Assembly: GCA_947483345.1 (NCBI GenBank)
Contig: CANKNL010000012.1
Span: forward strand, 1 to 25,026
Reading direction: 5' to 3'
Source of the DNA: Chitinophagaceae bacterium
GTDB taxonomy: Bacteria > Bacteroidota > Bacteroidia > Chitinophagales > Chitinophagaceae
DNA: 25,026 bases
Below, piece by piece: positions 14,882 through 22,648 of this stretch. Below the pieces are notes generated by a model. It was given only the letters and a program-made list of their open reading frames with translations. It was not told the DNA's origin and did not search any database. The translations under genes were made by a program, and so were the position numbers. Position 1 is the stretch's first letter. Every line of letters starts with the position of its first letter.

Positions 14882-15715
14882 TTTGAAATCCGTTACTGTT
14901 AATTTCCCTAACAGTTGCGGTAGTAAAATCCCTATATCTTTTAAGTTATATCTGCCGGGTAATTTTTTGCCATTTACAAAGAAAGTAGGTGTAGCAGTAA
15001 TTTTGTTTTCAGTTATCCAGTTGTTGTGTTCTTTCAATCGAGCTTTCACATCAATATTATTATCAACTTGCCATTTAGCATTCCACTTTTCTAAATCCAT
15101 CCAGACAAACCAATCGCTAAGCATTTCCTCTAATACTTTATTGTTTTGGCAGCTTAAAGCTTTTTGCAATATTGTTCTTACTGCTATACTAAGTTTATCA
15201 TTTTCATTTTCTGCATTATATAATAACCGTATTTGAACTTTTACCCCGTCCTTGTAATTTTTCATTAATTCATCTAACTGCAAATGCGCTTTAGCGCAAG
15301 GCCCACAATATGGATTGCAGGCCACTGTAATTAGTATGGGTGCAGCAGAGTTGCCAATCACCAAATCATTTTCCCATATTGTTGTATCAACCTTTTGCTC
15401 CTGTTGCCACTGGGTTACAAATAAAGCGGCATCAGACTTCCACTTTTTTAATTCAGCTAATTTATGCTGGTTGGTTTTGTTTGTTTTTATTAATGCTTTT
15501 ACTGGCAGTAGCGAAACAGCCAGTACTACCACCAGCAAAATAAAAAACAGAAAGGGTTGTAACGAAATAAGATTCAGAAATTGGAAATTAGTAATCAATA
15601 AAGCCATGCCCATTTGTAAAACTAAAACAGCACAATACCCAAACACAAAGCACACCATTGCTTTAGCTTTGCAGCTTGTGTATAAACACTCCATATTGCA
15701 ATTGCAGAACCACAA
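14879..15715 (-). CDS. DsbA-like thioredoxin half of a VKOR-DsbA disulfide-forming protein (frameshifted)
   Basis: This frame carries the last transmembrane part of a VKOR domain (from about residue 31, LVLQMGMALLITNFQFLNL), one more hydrophobic span (LFFILLVVVLAVSLLPV) and a periplasmic DsbA/thioredoxin-4-like domain. That domain has VACNPYCGPCAKAH (active Cys137, Cys140, with an extra Cys133) and the cis-Pro loop TATPTFFVNGKKLPG. The first 30 residues overlap the VKOR half in another frame and are not authentic. Adding one T to the TTTT run at 15624-15627 (AAAA on the plus strand) joins the halves into about 531 residues, the normal size of this Bacteroidota fusion. The role would be passing oxidising equivalents to exported cysteine-rich peptides. 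It could be a sequencing error, a real pseudogene, or a slippage-expressed gene. Precursor 2 follows directly. Confidence 0.8.
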   Translation of the reverse strand: MWFCNCNMECLYTSCKAKAMVCFVFGYCAVLVLQMGMALLITNFQFLNLISLQPFLFFILLVVVLAVSLLPVKALIKTNKTNQHKLAELKKWKSDAALFVTQWQQEQKVDTTIWENDLVIGNSAAPILITVACNPYCGPCAKAHLQLDELMKNYKDGVKVQIRLLYNAENENDKLSIAVRTILQKALSCQNNKVLEEMLSDWFVWMDLEKWNAKWQVDNNIDVKARLKEHNNWITENKITATPTFFVNGKKLPGRYNLKDIGILLPQLLGKLTVTDFK

Positions 15716-16473
15716 AAAGCAATAAGTAGAATAAAATTTAAAAGATTAACAAAATACGGGCTCAGTAAATAAAAAATAAATTGTGTGCTAAAATAAAGTA
15801 CCGATGCATCTGCCGGGCTTATACCAAACATGCCTTTGGCATATTTGCTTCTTAATACTTTTTCGCAACCGCCACTGCTTACTGCTCCACAAACCTGTTT
15901 TACAAGTTGGCTTTGATAGCCCAACTCAGTACCTAACAAAAAGATACTTATTACTAAGCCAAGTAAACTCAGTAAGCCAAAAACTATCGCTGCAATTTTT
16001 AATTGCAGCAATGATGAAGCAATGAATAAACCCAATGCCGCAACAATTAATACCGTTGCAAAAATTTTACCTTTAAAAATTTCTTTTTCGTAATTGCTGT
16101 TTTGTTCATTTTGCCAGACTGCATTTTTTACAGGAAACAATACGATACCACTCCAATGCTGTGTAATTTCTTTTTGCTTGTCCCATTCAGTAGCGTTGGG
16201 TATAATGTGCAGATATTGTTGCCCTGGCTGGTTTATATGTGCAAGCAAGGGGTAATTAAACTCATGTATGTAACTGGCATCGGCCTGCACGGCATTATAG
16301 GGCATATTGCCTGCATCTAAAAAATCCGTTACAGCCGTCATGGCCGGGTAATCCGGGTGGGTGGTAATTTCTTCCCTGCAAAATTTTGTATTTGGCTTAT
16401 TGCCTAAAAGCGATAACCAGTTTTGGGTTAGTTGCCAGAGTTCGGTAGCAGCTTGAGTTTTCTTTGGATTCAA
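15622..16473 (-). CDS. VKOR half (with C39-like N-terminus) of a VKOR-DsbA protein (frameshifted)
   Basis: 283 residues. Residues 1-120 resemble a C39-peptidase-like fold without the MDCGPTC catalytic segment. For example, FNYPLLAHINQPGQQYLHII and EITQHWSGIVLFPV parallel the LPCILHW, HFVVL and EQHW segments of the exporter's own C39 domain. Membrane helices follow from about 135. The vitamin K epoxide reductase domain has its loop pair Cys195 and Cys203 (CGAVSSGGC) and its quinone-side CxxC at 274-277 (WCALC). It then stops at TAG (15622-15624), where the family continues into a further helix and a DsbA domain. That continuation is present in the -1 frame from the same point. VKOR oxidises its DsbA partner using quinone. 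This is the first gene of the island; a dyad TTACATTC/GAATGTAA lies upstream at 16549-16577. Confidence 0.82.
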   Translation of the reverse strand: MNPKKTQAATELWQLTQNWLSLLGNKPNTKFCREEITTHPDYPAMTAVTDFLDAGNMPYNAVQADASYIHEFNYPLLAHINQPGQQYLHIIPNATEWDKQKEITQHWSGIVLFPVKNAVWQNEQNSNYEKEIFKGKIFATVLIVAALGLFIASSLLQLKIAAIVFGLLSLLGLVISIFLLGTELGYQSQLVKQVCGAVSSGGCEKVLRSKYAKGMFGISPADASVLYFSTQFIFYLLSPYFVNLLNFILLIAFCGSAIAIWSVYTQAAKLKQWCALCLGIVLF

Positions 16474-17107
16474 TTTAAATTAATCTTTAGGGTTTAGTAA
16501 ACTTCAGATAATTTAAATGAGTCGGGTACTTTTTTAAAGTAGCAGATTTTACATTCAATCAAACTATTCGAATGTAATAGTAGACTATCTTATTCAACAA
16601 AAAAATACTCCAAATAGGTAATAAGCAATGCCTTGTAGTTAACTATCTACACTGATTTAGCTAGTTACATATAAGCCAACAAACAGTAATGATAAAATGT
16701 GTTGTTAATTTAACACTGGCTGATAATAATTAAAACAAATTAGGTTGAAAATGAAAAATTGAATTGAATTAATTGCTTTAAACCAAACAAATCTAACTTA
16801 TGAATCTCCTACCTGCTGGCAGCTATACAATCAGCATTTTAGCGCCAAAGACATAAGGACAAAACAGAAAAAGAAGTAACAGTAATGCAATGACAAAACA
16901 CCACCCTGGATTTTGCTCTTGACCCTTCCTAAACTTCAGCCAAGGCTATTGCAAGCACTTTGTTCAGCTTCATCAATACAAATCCGAGCAGACTTTCTCT
17001 GAAAAAAATAACACTGGCACCAATATCGGTTTGTCAAAATGCGGGCGAATATCTATGTCCCCCACTTCGGCAAGCCTTACCGTTAGCAGCCACAATTTTT
17101 TACTGGT
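16474..17107. other. Gene-free stretch at the upstream edge of the island
   Basis: No gene found on either strand. 16474-16800 is very A+T-rich and probably contains the promoter and leader of the VKOR gene. A dyad TTACATTC/GAATGTAA with a 13-base spacer lies at 16549-16577, and TAGATTTG, matching the -7 consensus, lies on the minus strand at about 16787-16794. 16830-17107 is richer in G+C and contains broken coding-like fragments with many stops, plus CCGTTAGCAGC near its end. It has the look of an intergenic repeat or decayed element, like 7540-8052 on the other side. Confidence 0.45.
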
Positions 17108-17896
17108 TTATTTGAATAATATATTCATAATTTCCAATCCATCCCATGCCAATTCAATCCCTTTTGGTAATCCGGCATTCACTTCATCATGCCTGCCCAG
17201 CTGGTGACTGATATGGGTAAAATAGCCTTTTGGCACAGCCAGTTCCTGTACCATGGCTACGGCTTCATCCAATGTAAAATGAGAGATATGGCTTTCTTTA
17301 CGCAGTGCATTCAGCACCATCACATCACTACCTTTTATTTTTTCTTTTTCACCGGCATCAATTTTATTGGCATCGGTGATATACGTAAATTGTCCAAAAC
17401 GAAAACCCAGTACGGGCATTTTTAAATGCCAAACCAAAATTGGGATAACCTCTATATCACCAATCATAAAAGGTTTATCATCGATGGTATTGATATTAAG
17501 ATTGGGTACACCGGGATATTTTTTATCGGCAAAGGCATATGCAAATTCTCTCATTATAGCGTCGCCGGTTAACGCGTTGGCATAAAGCTCCATGGGCGTT
17601 TTGTGAACATAATTGAAAGCCCTTACATCATCAAGGCCTGCAATATGATCCTTATGCGGATGGGTAAATAATACGGCATCCAGTTTCATCACCCCGGCCC
17701 GCAACATCTGGTATCTGAAATCGGGTGTGGTATCCACCACAATGGTTGTGGTATTACTTTCGACCATTATACTTGACCGAAGGCGTTTGTCTTTTTGATC
17801 AGTAGACAGGCATACACTACAATGACACCCGATCATAGGTACACCACTGCTGGTACCGGTACCAAGAAATGTTATTTTTAAAGGCGGTGTTTGCAC
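17108..17896 (-). CDS. MBL-fold metallo-hydrolase, PhnP-like
   Basis: 262 residues. It opens with KITFLGTGTSSGVPMIGCHC, the first strand and loop of PhnP/RNase Z-like metallo-beta-lactamase enzymes. GCHCSVC at 23-29 resembles the structural zinc site of PhnP. The metal motif is THPHKDH (His79, His81, Asp83, His84), with further ligand segments VWHLKMPVLG, YITDANKI and YFTHISHQLGRH. PhnP cleaves cyclic ribose phosphates. Bacteroidota homologues are widespread core genes and their true substrate is mostly not known, so I give no gene name. The gene lies 111 bases downstream of the 90-residue hypothetical on the same strand. It marks the return of core-genome base composition after the peptide island. 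Confidence 0.88.
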   Translation of the reverse strand: MQTPPLKITFLGTGTSSGVPMIGCHCSVCLSTDQKDKRLRSSIMVESNTTTIVVDTTPDFRYQMLRAGVMKLDAVLFTHPHKDHIAGLDDVRAFNYVHKTPMELYANALTGDAIMREFAYAFADKKYPGVPNLNINTIDDKPFMIGDIEVIPILVWHLKMPVLGFRFGQFTYITDANKIDAGEKEKIKGSDVMVLNALRKESHISHFTLDEAVAMVQELAVPKGYFTHISHQLGRHDEVNAGLPKGIELAWDGLEIMNILFK

Positions 17897-18007
17897 ATGG
17901 CAAAAATAAGCAATTGCTGATACACCATGGTGAATAGGTAATTACCCAAATTGGGTTATAAAATTAATACAGAGTAAGTTGAGTTTGTAGCCCGGCTGTT
18001 GTTGTAT

Positions 18008-18280
18008 TTAAAGGGCTAATTTGGCCATGCCCATCACGTCATCATACACTTTCTGGCTTTCATGAGTAAGTGTATCAAAGTGTATTTCCAGCTGTGGCAT
18101 CAGGTCAATAAGCGCATTCATTCTGCCTTCTGTTTGAAAAAATTTATTAATCACGATCACTTTTCTATCCTGTAATATGCAATAACCCGTTTGAAAAGTA
18201 CCCCTTTCGTAACGAATAACATAACCGCAATCTTCGGCCACTTTTTCAATCTTATCTAAATTATGTTGCGTGTATTTCAT
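18008..18280 (-). CDS. Conserved hypothetical protein (90 aa)
   Basis: Starts MKYTQHNLDKIEKVAEDCGYVIRYERG and looks like a small alpha/beta cytosolic protein: an N-terminal helix, strands VIRYERG, TGYCILQDRKVIVINKFF, then helices to the end. There are no membrane segments or signal peptide. The 'RYERG.FQTGYC.L...KVIVINKFF..EGR...L' pattern is one I associate with uncharacterised Bacteroidota proteins of about 90 residues, with no known function. It lies between porX and the MBL gene, all on the same strand, with 155 bases to porX, so co-transcription is possible but not shown. Composition is normal for the neighbourhood. Confidence 0.75.
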   Translation of the reverse strand: MKYTQHNLDKIEKVAEDCGYVIRYERGTFQTGYCILQDRKVIVINKFFQTEGRMNALIDLMPQLEIHFDTLTHESQKVYDDVMGMAKLAL

Positions 18281-18287
18281 TAAATAT

Positions 18288-18430
18288 CAAAAATCAAAAG
18301 TTAAAAGTTAAAAACTGATGTACAACAAAATTAACTACAGACAGGTGTTATTACTGGTAAAGTTATCACCATCACGTTGAAAAAAAAATAATGTTCCTAA
18401 TTAGACGCCTTTTTTGAATTTTGATTTTTG
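18288..18430. repeat. 12-base inverted repeat in the porX downstream spacer
   Basis: CAAAAATCAAAA (18288-18299) and TTTTGATTTTTG (18419-18430) are exact inverted copies about 120 bases apart, spanning most of the spacer between porX and the 90-residue gene. Sequence this simple often recurs by chance in A+T-rich spacers. Confidence 0.4.
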
Positions 18431-18435
18431 AATTT

Positions 18436-19992
18436 TTACTTATTAGTCATTCGTATTACCGGCACAATGATCTCCTCTAAGCTTATACCGCCATGCTGAA
18501 ATGTATTGCGGTAATAATTGGCAAAATGATTATAATTATTGGGATAACATAAATACAGATCGCCCTTGGCAAAAATGAATGATGAATTTACATTAGGTAC
18601 CGGCAGACCGGCTTCCCGGGGATCTCTGAAAGCCAACACATCTTTTGGCTCGTAATTTAGATTACGACCGTGTTTATAACGCAGGTTAGAGGTGGTTTGT
18701 TTGTCGCCAATCACTTTTGCCGGTGTATGAACCCGCACACTGCCATGGTCAGTTGCCACGATCATGGTTATTTTTTTATCCGCAATTTTTTTAAGGGCCT
18801 GGTGCAAGGGTGAATGTGTAAACCAACTTTCGGTAATACTGCGGTAGCTGGTTTCGTCGCCGGCCAGTTCTTTCAGTACTTCCATTTCGGTACGGGCATG
18901 ACTGAGCATATCCACAAAATTATATACAATCACATTGATGTCGTTGTCCATCATGTTGTGAATATTATCAACGAGTTTTTGCCCATCGTGATTATTGGTT
19001 ATTTTGGTATATGAATATTTTAAATCACCCTTACCAAGGCTTTTTAACTGTGCTTTAAAAAAATCTTCTTCAAACATATTTTTACCGCCGTCCTCATCAT
19101 CATTTTTCCATTGAACCGGGAATTTTTTTTCAATATCAACCGGCATCATCCCTGCGAAAATGGCATTGCGTGCATATTGTGTAGCCGTTGGCAGTATGGC
19201 ATAAAAAGTTTCTTCTTCATGTATGCGAAAACTTTCGGCAAAAATGGGTTGAATGGTTTTCCACTGATCAAACCTTAGATTATCGATCAACACAAAAAAC
19301 AAGGGGATCCCTTTTTCCAAATGCGGCAGTACTTTAAACTTCATCAGGTTATGACTCATGATGGGCGCATCTGCACTTTTGGGATTAACCCATGATGCAT
19401 AGTTTCGGGAAATGAATTTAAAAAACTCGGTATTGGCTTCACTTTTTTGGGTTTGAAAAACCTCCTGCATTTCGGGGCTGTCACTTTTTTTCATTTCCAG
19501 TTCCCAATAAACCAGTTTTCGGTAAATCTCCATCCACTCATTATAATTGGGATTGCTGTTTAAGGCCGTAAACAAACTGCGAAACTGTTGTTGATAGGCC
19601 GATGTTGTTTTTTCTGCAACCAATCTTTTATTATCAATTAATTTTTTAAGACTTAACCATACCTGGTTGGGATTAACCGGTTTAATTAAATAATCACTGA
19701 TCTGCGATCCAATGGCTTCATCCATTAAATTCTCTGCTTCGTTCTTAGTTATTAAAACCACCGGCAGATTATTTTTAAGCTCCTTTATTTGCTGTAAAGT
19801 TTGCAAACCACTGATGCCGGGCATGGTTTCATCCAGCAGTACCACATCAACAATATTATCTTTTACAAATTCGATGGCATCAAATCCATTGGTTTTGGTA
19901 TACACTTCGTAACCTTTATTTTCTAAAAACATAACCTGCGACGTGAGGCTGTCAATTTCATCATCAACCCAAAGAATTTTAGCTACATTCAT
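18436..19992 (-). CDS. porX: PorX-type response regulator with PglZ/alkaline phosphatase-like domain
   Basis: 518 residues from the ATG at 19990-19992; a GTG five codons upstream is less likely because the family begins right at the receiver domain. The receiver has VDDE at 9-12, phospho-acceptor Asp54 in VVLLDETMPG, the switch Thr in VVLITKNE and the Lys in YLIKPVNP. The C-terminal two thirds form a PglZ-type alkaline-phosphatase-superfamily domain with FFVLIDNLRFDQW, YARNAIFAGMMP, MIVATDHGSVRVHTP and a late TFQHGGISLEEIIVP metal-binding segment. PorX, with the histidine kinase PorY and sigma factor SigP, controls type IX secretion and gliding genes, and its output domain can cleave nucleotide phosphodiesters. 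No porY is in the window. A hairpin, CCACAG/CTGTGG, lies 11 bases upstream of the start. Confidence 0.93.
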   Translation of the reverse strand: MNVAKILWVDDEIDSLTSQVMFLENKGYEVYTKTNGFDAIEFVKDNIVDVVLLDETMPGISGLQTLQQIKELKNNLPVVLITKNEAENLMDEAIGSQISDYLIKPVNPNQVWLSLKKLIDNKRLVAEKTTSAYQQQFRSLFTALNSNPNYNEWMEIYRKLVYWELEMKKSDSPEMQEVFQTQKSEANTEFFKFISRNYASWVNPKSADAPIMSHNLMKFKVLPHLEKGIPLFFVLIDNLRFDQWKTIQPIFAESFRIHEEETFYAILPTATQYARNAIFAGMMPVDIEKKFPVQWKNDDEDGGKNMFEEDFFKAQLKSLGKGDLKYSYTKITNNHDGQKLVDNIHNMMDNDINVIVYNFVDMLSHARTEMEVLKELAGDETSYRSITESWFTHSPLHQALKKIADKKITMIVATDHGSVRVHTPAKVIGDKQTTSNLRYKHGRNLNYEPKDVLAFRDPREAGLPVPNVNSSFIFAKGDLYLCYPNNYNHFANYYRNTFQHGGISLEEIIVPVIRMTNK

Positions 19993-20198
19993 AATTGGTT
20001 TGTCCACAGAACCCTGTGGGTGGTTTTAAGTTTTTTGTTACCGGCTAAAGTTATTCTATTTAACATGGTGGCGAAGTACAGTTTTACAACTTACCCGCAT
20101 TCATCTTCTGATAAAGCGAAGACCGGACGGATTAAAATCTGATTACATTTCAATGGTTACAAATTTAATTTTTTATCTCAATGATGCTTAGCTTTATT

Positions 20199-20206
20199 TA
20201 GCTTTG
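20199..20206 (+). promoter_or_regulatory. -7 promoter box of the HD-domain gene
   Basis: TAGCTTTG is an exact match to TAnnTTTG and implies a 5' leader of about 60 bases before the ATG at 20273. No clear -33 TTTG is seen at the expected spacing. Confidence 0.45.
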
Positions 20207-20272
20207 TAAAACTTTTAACATATGGCCATCAGGGATTAAACCCCATTCTAAAATAACAAACAAAAACCATAA

Positions 20273-21454
20273 ATGCCATTTAGAAAAATTATCAATGACC
20301 CGGTTTATGGTTTTATCACCATTGATGATGAACTGATAAACCAGGTGATTGCGCATCCTTATTTTCAGCGGCTACGCCGTATCGGCCAAATGGCCATGGC
20401 CAATCTGGTGTACCCCGGTGCTGTACATAGCAGGCTGCATCATGCTTTGGGCGCCTATCATTTAATGGGCATTGCTTTAAACGAATTAAAAAACAAGGGT
20501 ACCAACATTACAGCTGCCGAAGAGCAGGCTGCAAAAATGGCCATTCTTTTACATGATATCGGGCATGGGCCTTTTAGCCATGCATTGGAGCACGAGTTGG
20601 TAGAAAGCATGCACCATGAAGACCTGTCTTTAATGATCATTCATGAATTGAATAAACAGTTTAACGGACAATTGAATCTGGCATTGGACATTTTTACAGA
20701 CCAGTATCACAAAAAATTCCTATACCAGCTCATTAGCGGGCAGCTTGATGTGGACCGCATGGACTATTTAACAAGGGATAGTTTTTTTACGGGTGTAAAT
20801 GAAGGTGTTATTGGTTATGACCGCATCTTAAAAATGCTGATAGTTAATAACGGCGATTTGATGGTAGAAGAAAAATCCATTTACTCCATTGAAAAATTTT
20901 TAGTGGCCCGCAGGCTCATGTACTGGCAGGTTTATTTGCATAAAACTGTTTTATGTGCCGAACAAATGTTGAAACGCATCATTAAAAGAGCCAAATTTGT
21001 AAAAGCTTCCACACAGCTTCCGCTGCACAATTTTATAACAAAACCCATTCAAACGGTTACGCTGGAAGAATTTTGCACACTGGATGATTATGATGTTATG
21101 GCTGCTATAAAGGGCTGGTGTAATCATGAGGATAAAATTTTATCCTTCCTTTGTAATGGCCTTATTAACCGGCAATTACTTAAAGTTCGGTATTTTGGCA
21201 ACCCGGTTGATGACAATCTGGTACAAGAAAAACTTGCTGAAGCGGGCATTAAATTAAATTTAAATATGGATGAAGCCAGCTGGCTTGTTTTTACAGGAGA
21301 GGTTTCGAGCAGCACCTATAACCCCGATGATGAACATATTCATATTCTTTTTAAAGATGGCCATGTAAAGGATATTTCTGAAGTAGATAATGCTTTGATC
21401 AATCAAAACCTGATGGGCAAGGTTAAAAAATATTACATTTGTTACTTAAGATAG
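20273..21454 (+). CDS. HD-domain phosphohydrolase (dGTPase/SAMHD1-like)
   Basis: 393 residues. The N-terminus KIINDPVYGFITIDDELINQVIAHPYFQRLRRIGQM is the hallmark of the SAMHD1/YdhJ-type HD family. Metal-binding residues are His57 in HSRLHHALGAYH, His94-Asp95 in LLHDIGHGPFSH, and the later Asp in LDVDRMDYLTRDS. Members hydrolyse dNTPs or other nucleoside phosphates; the substrate of Bacteroidota versions is not known, so no symbol is given. The C-terminal 150 residues are a helical/beta extension usual for the family. It is divergent from porX and 64 bases upstream of lpxD. The HD-lpxD pairing is common in Bacteroidota and the two may share a transcript. Confidence 0.9.
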   Translation: MPFRKIINDPVYGFITIDDELINQVIAHPYFQRLRRIGQMAMANLVYPGAVHSRLHHALGAYHLMGIALNELKNKGTNITAAEEQAAKMAILLHDIGHGPFSHALEHELVESMHHEDLSLMIIHELNKQFNGQLNLALDIFTDQYHKKFLYQLISGQLDVDRMDYLTRDSFFTGVNEGVIGYDRILKMLIVNNGDLMVEEKSIYSIEKFLVARRLMYWQVYLHKTVLCAEQMLKRIIKRAKFVKASTQLPLHNFITKPIQTVTLEEFCTLDDYDVMAAIKGWCNHEDKILSFLCNGLINRQLLKVRYFGNPVDDNLVQEKLAEAGIKLNLNMDEASWLVFTGEVSSSTYNPDDEHIHILFKDGHVKDISEVDNALINQNLMGKVKKYYICYLR

Positions 21455-21518
21455 CCGTTTACCATCATCTGGTTAACCAGTTTAAGCGCCATCTGCAAAT
21501 ACCTAAAAGCTAAATTTT

Positions 21519-22568
21519 ATGCAATTTACCGCAGCACAAATAGCCCTCATTATTAACGGCCGGGTAGAAGGCAATGCCGATGCTGCTGTTGCCTCATTTG
21601 GTAAAATTGAAGAAGCCCAAAACGGACAATTAGCCTTTTTAGCCAATCCCAAATACGAAGAGTACTTATATACTACAAAAGCAAGCATCATCATTGTTAA
21701 TGACACACAGGAATTAAAACAACAAGTAAAGGCAACCCTGATTAAAGTACCCGATGCGTATTCGGCTTTTGCCACCCTTTTAGATAAATATCAACAGATA
21801 AAACAACAACAATTACATGGCATACAACAACCTGCTTATATTGCCACAACAGCAAAAATTGGTGAGCAGGTTTATATTGGCGCATTTGCCTATGTGGGAG
21901 AAAACGTGATTGTTGGAGAGGGTTCTAAAATTTATCCAAATGTGTATTTAGGCGATCAGGTAACTATTGGAAAAAACACAATCATTTATCCCGGTGTAAA
22001 AATTTACCATGATTGTATCATTGGCGATCACGTTTCTGTTCATGCAGGAGCCGTTATTGGCAGTGATGGCTTTGGATTTGCGCCACAAACAGATGGCAGT
22101 TTTAAAAAAATTCCTCAGATCGGAAATGTTATTATTCAAGATCATGTTGAAATAGGTGCTAATACCACCATTGACAGGGCGACCATTGGCAGTACACTTA
22201 TAAAATCGGGTGCCAAACTGGATAATCTTTTACAAATTGCCCATAATGTAGAAGTAGGAAACAATACGGCTATTGCAGCATTAACAGGCATTAGTGGCAG
22301 TACAAAAATTGGCAACAATGTTATCATTGGTGGCCAGGCCGGTTTGGCTGGTCATCTTCAAATTGCGGATGGCACAAAAATTAATGGAAAAAGTGGTGTA
22401 AGTAAATCCATAAAAACACCCAATACCTCAGTTACCGGCACACCGGCTATAGATTATGTAACCTCCATGCGTTCGCAGGCCATTGCCCGAAATTTACCTG
22501 CATTAGAACAGCGGGTGATTGCACTGGAAAAGCTATTAAAACAAATGATGGAGAAAAAAAGTATTTAA
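21519..22568 (+). CDS. lpxD: UDP-3-O-(3-hydroxyacyl)glucosamine N-acyltransferase
   Basis: 349 residues, full length. LpxD adds the second 3-hydroxyacyl chain (from acyl-ACP) to UDP-3-O-acyl-glucosamine, the third step of lipid A synthesis. The N-terminal uridine-binding domain (about 1-100) includes NGQLAFLANPKYEEYLY. A left-handed beta-helix of hexapeptide repeats runs from about 105 to 310 (IGEQVYIGAFAYVGENV and on). It includes the GSDGFGFAP loop and the catalytic His242 in LLQIAHNVEVGNNT. The C-terminal helix (from about 325, LPALEQRVIALEKLLKQM) forms the trimer cap. In many Bacteroidota lpxD is followed by a fused lpxC-fabZ gene. Here a DUF5686 gene follows instead, so the rest of the pathway is elsewhere. 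Confidence 0.96.
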   Translation: MQFTAAQIALIINGRVEGNADAAVASFGKIEEAQNGQLAFLANPKYEEYLYTTKASIIIVNDTQELKQQVKATLIKVPDAYSAFATLLDKYQQIKQQQLHGIQQPAYIATTAKIGEQVYIGAFAYVGENVIVGEGSKIYPNVYLGDQVTIGKNTIIYPGVKIYHDCIIGDHVSVHAGAVIGSDGFGFAPQTDGSFKKIPQIGNVIIQDHVEIGANTTIDRATIGSTLIKSGAKLDNLLQIAHNVEVGNNTAIAALTGISGSTKIGNNVIIGGQAGLAGHLQIADGTKINGKSGVSKSIKTPNTSVTGTPAIDYVTSMRSQAIARNLPALEQRVIALEKLLKQMMEKKSI

Positions 22569-22648
22569 CAGATCGCTTAAACTTCAAGCTGCTGCCCAGC
22601 TTACAAGAGGCAACTACTTAACATTTTATTACCGCATTGGCTGAAAAA

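Noticed and set aside
15315..15725. 136-codon plus-strand frame opposite the VKOR-DsbA gene
   Set aside because: It is antisense to a conserved VKOR-DsbA sequence and shows no domain of its own.
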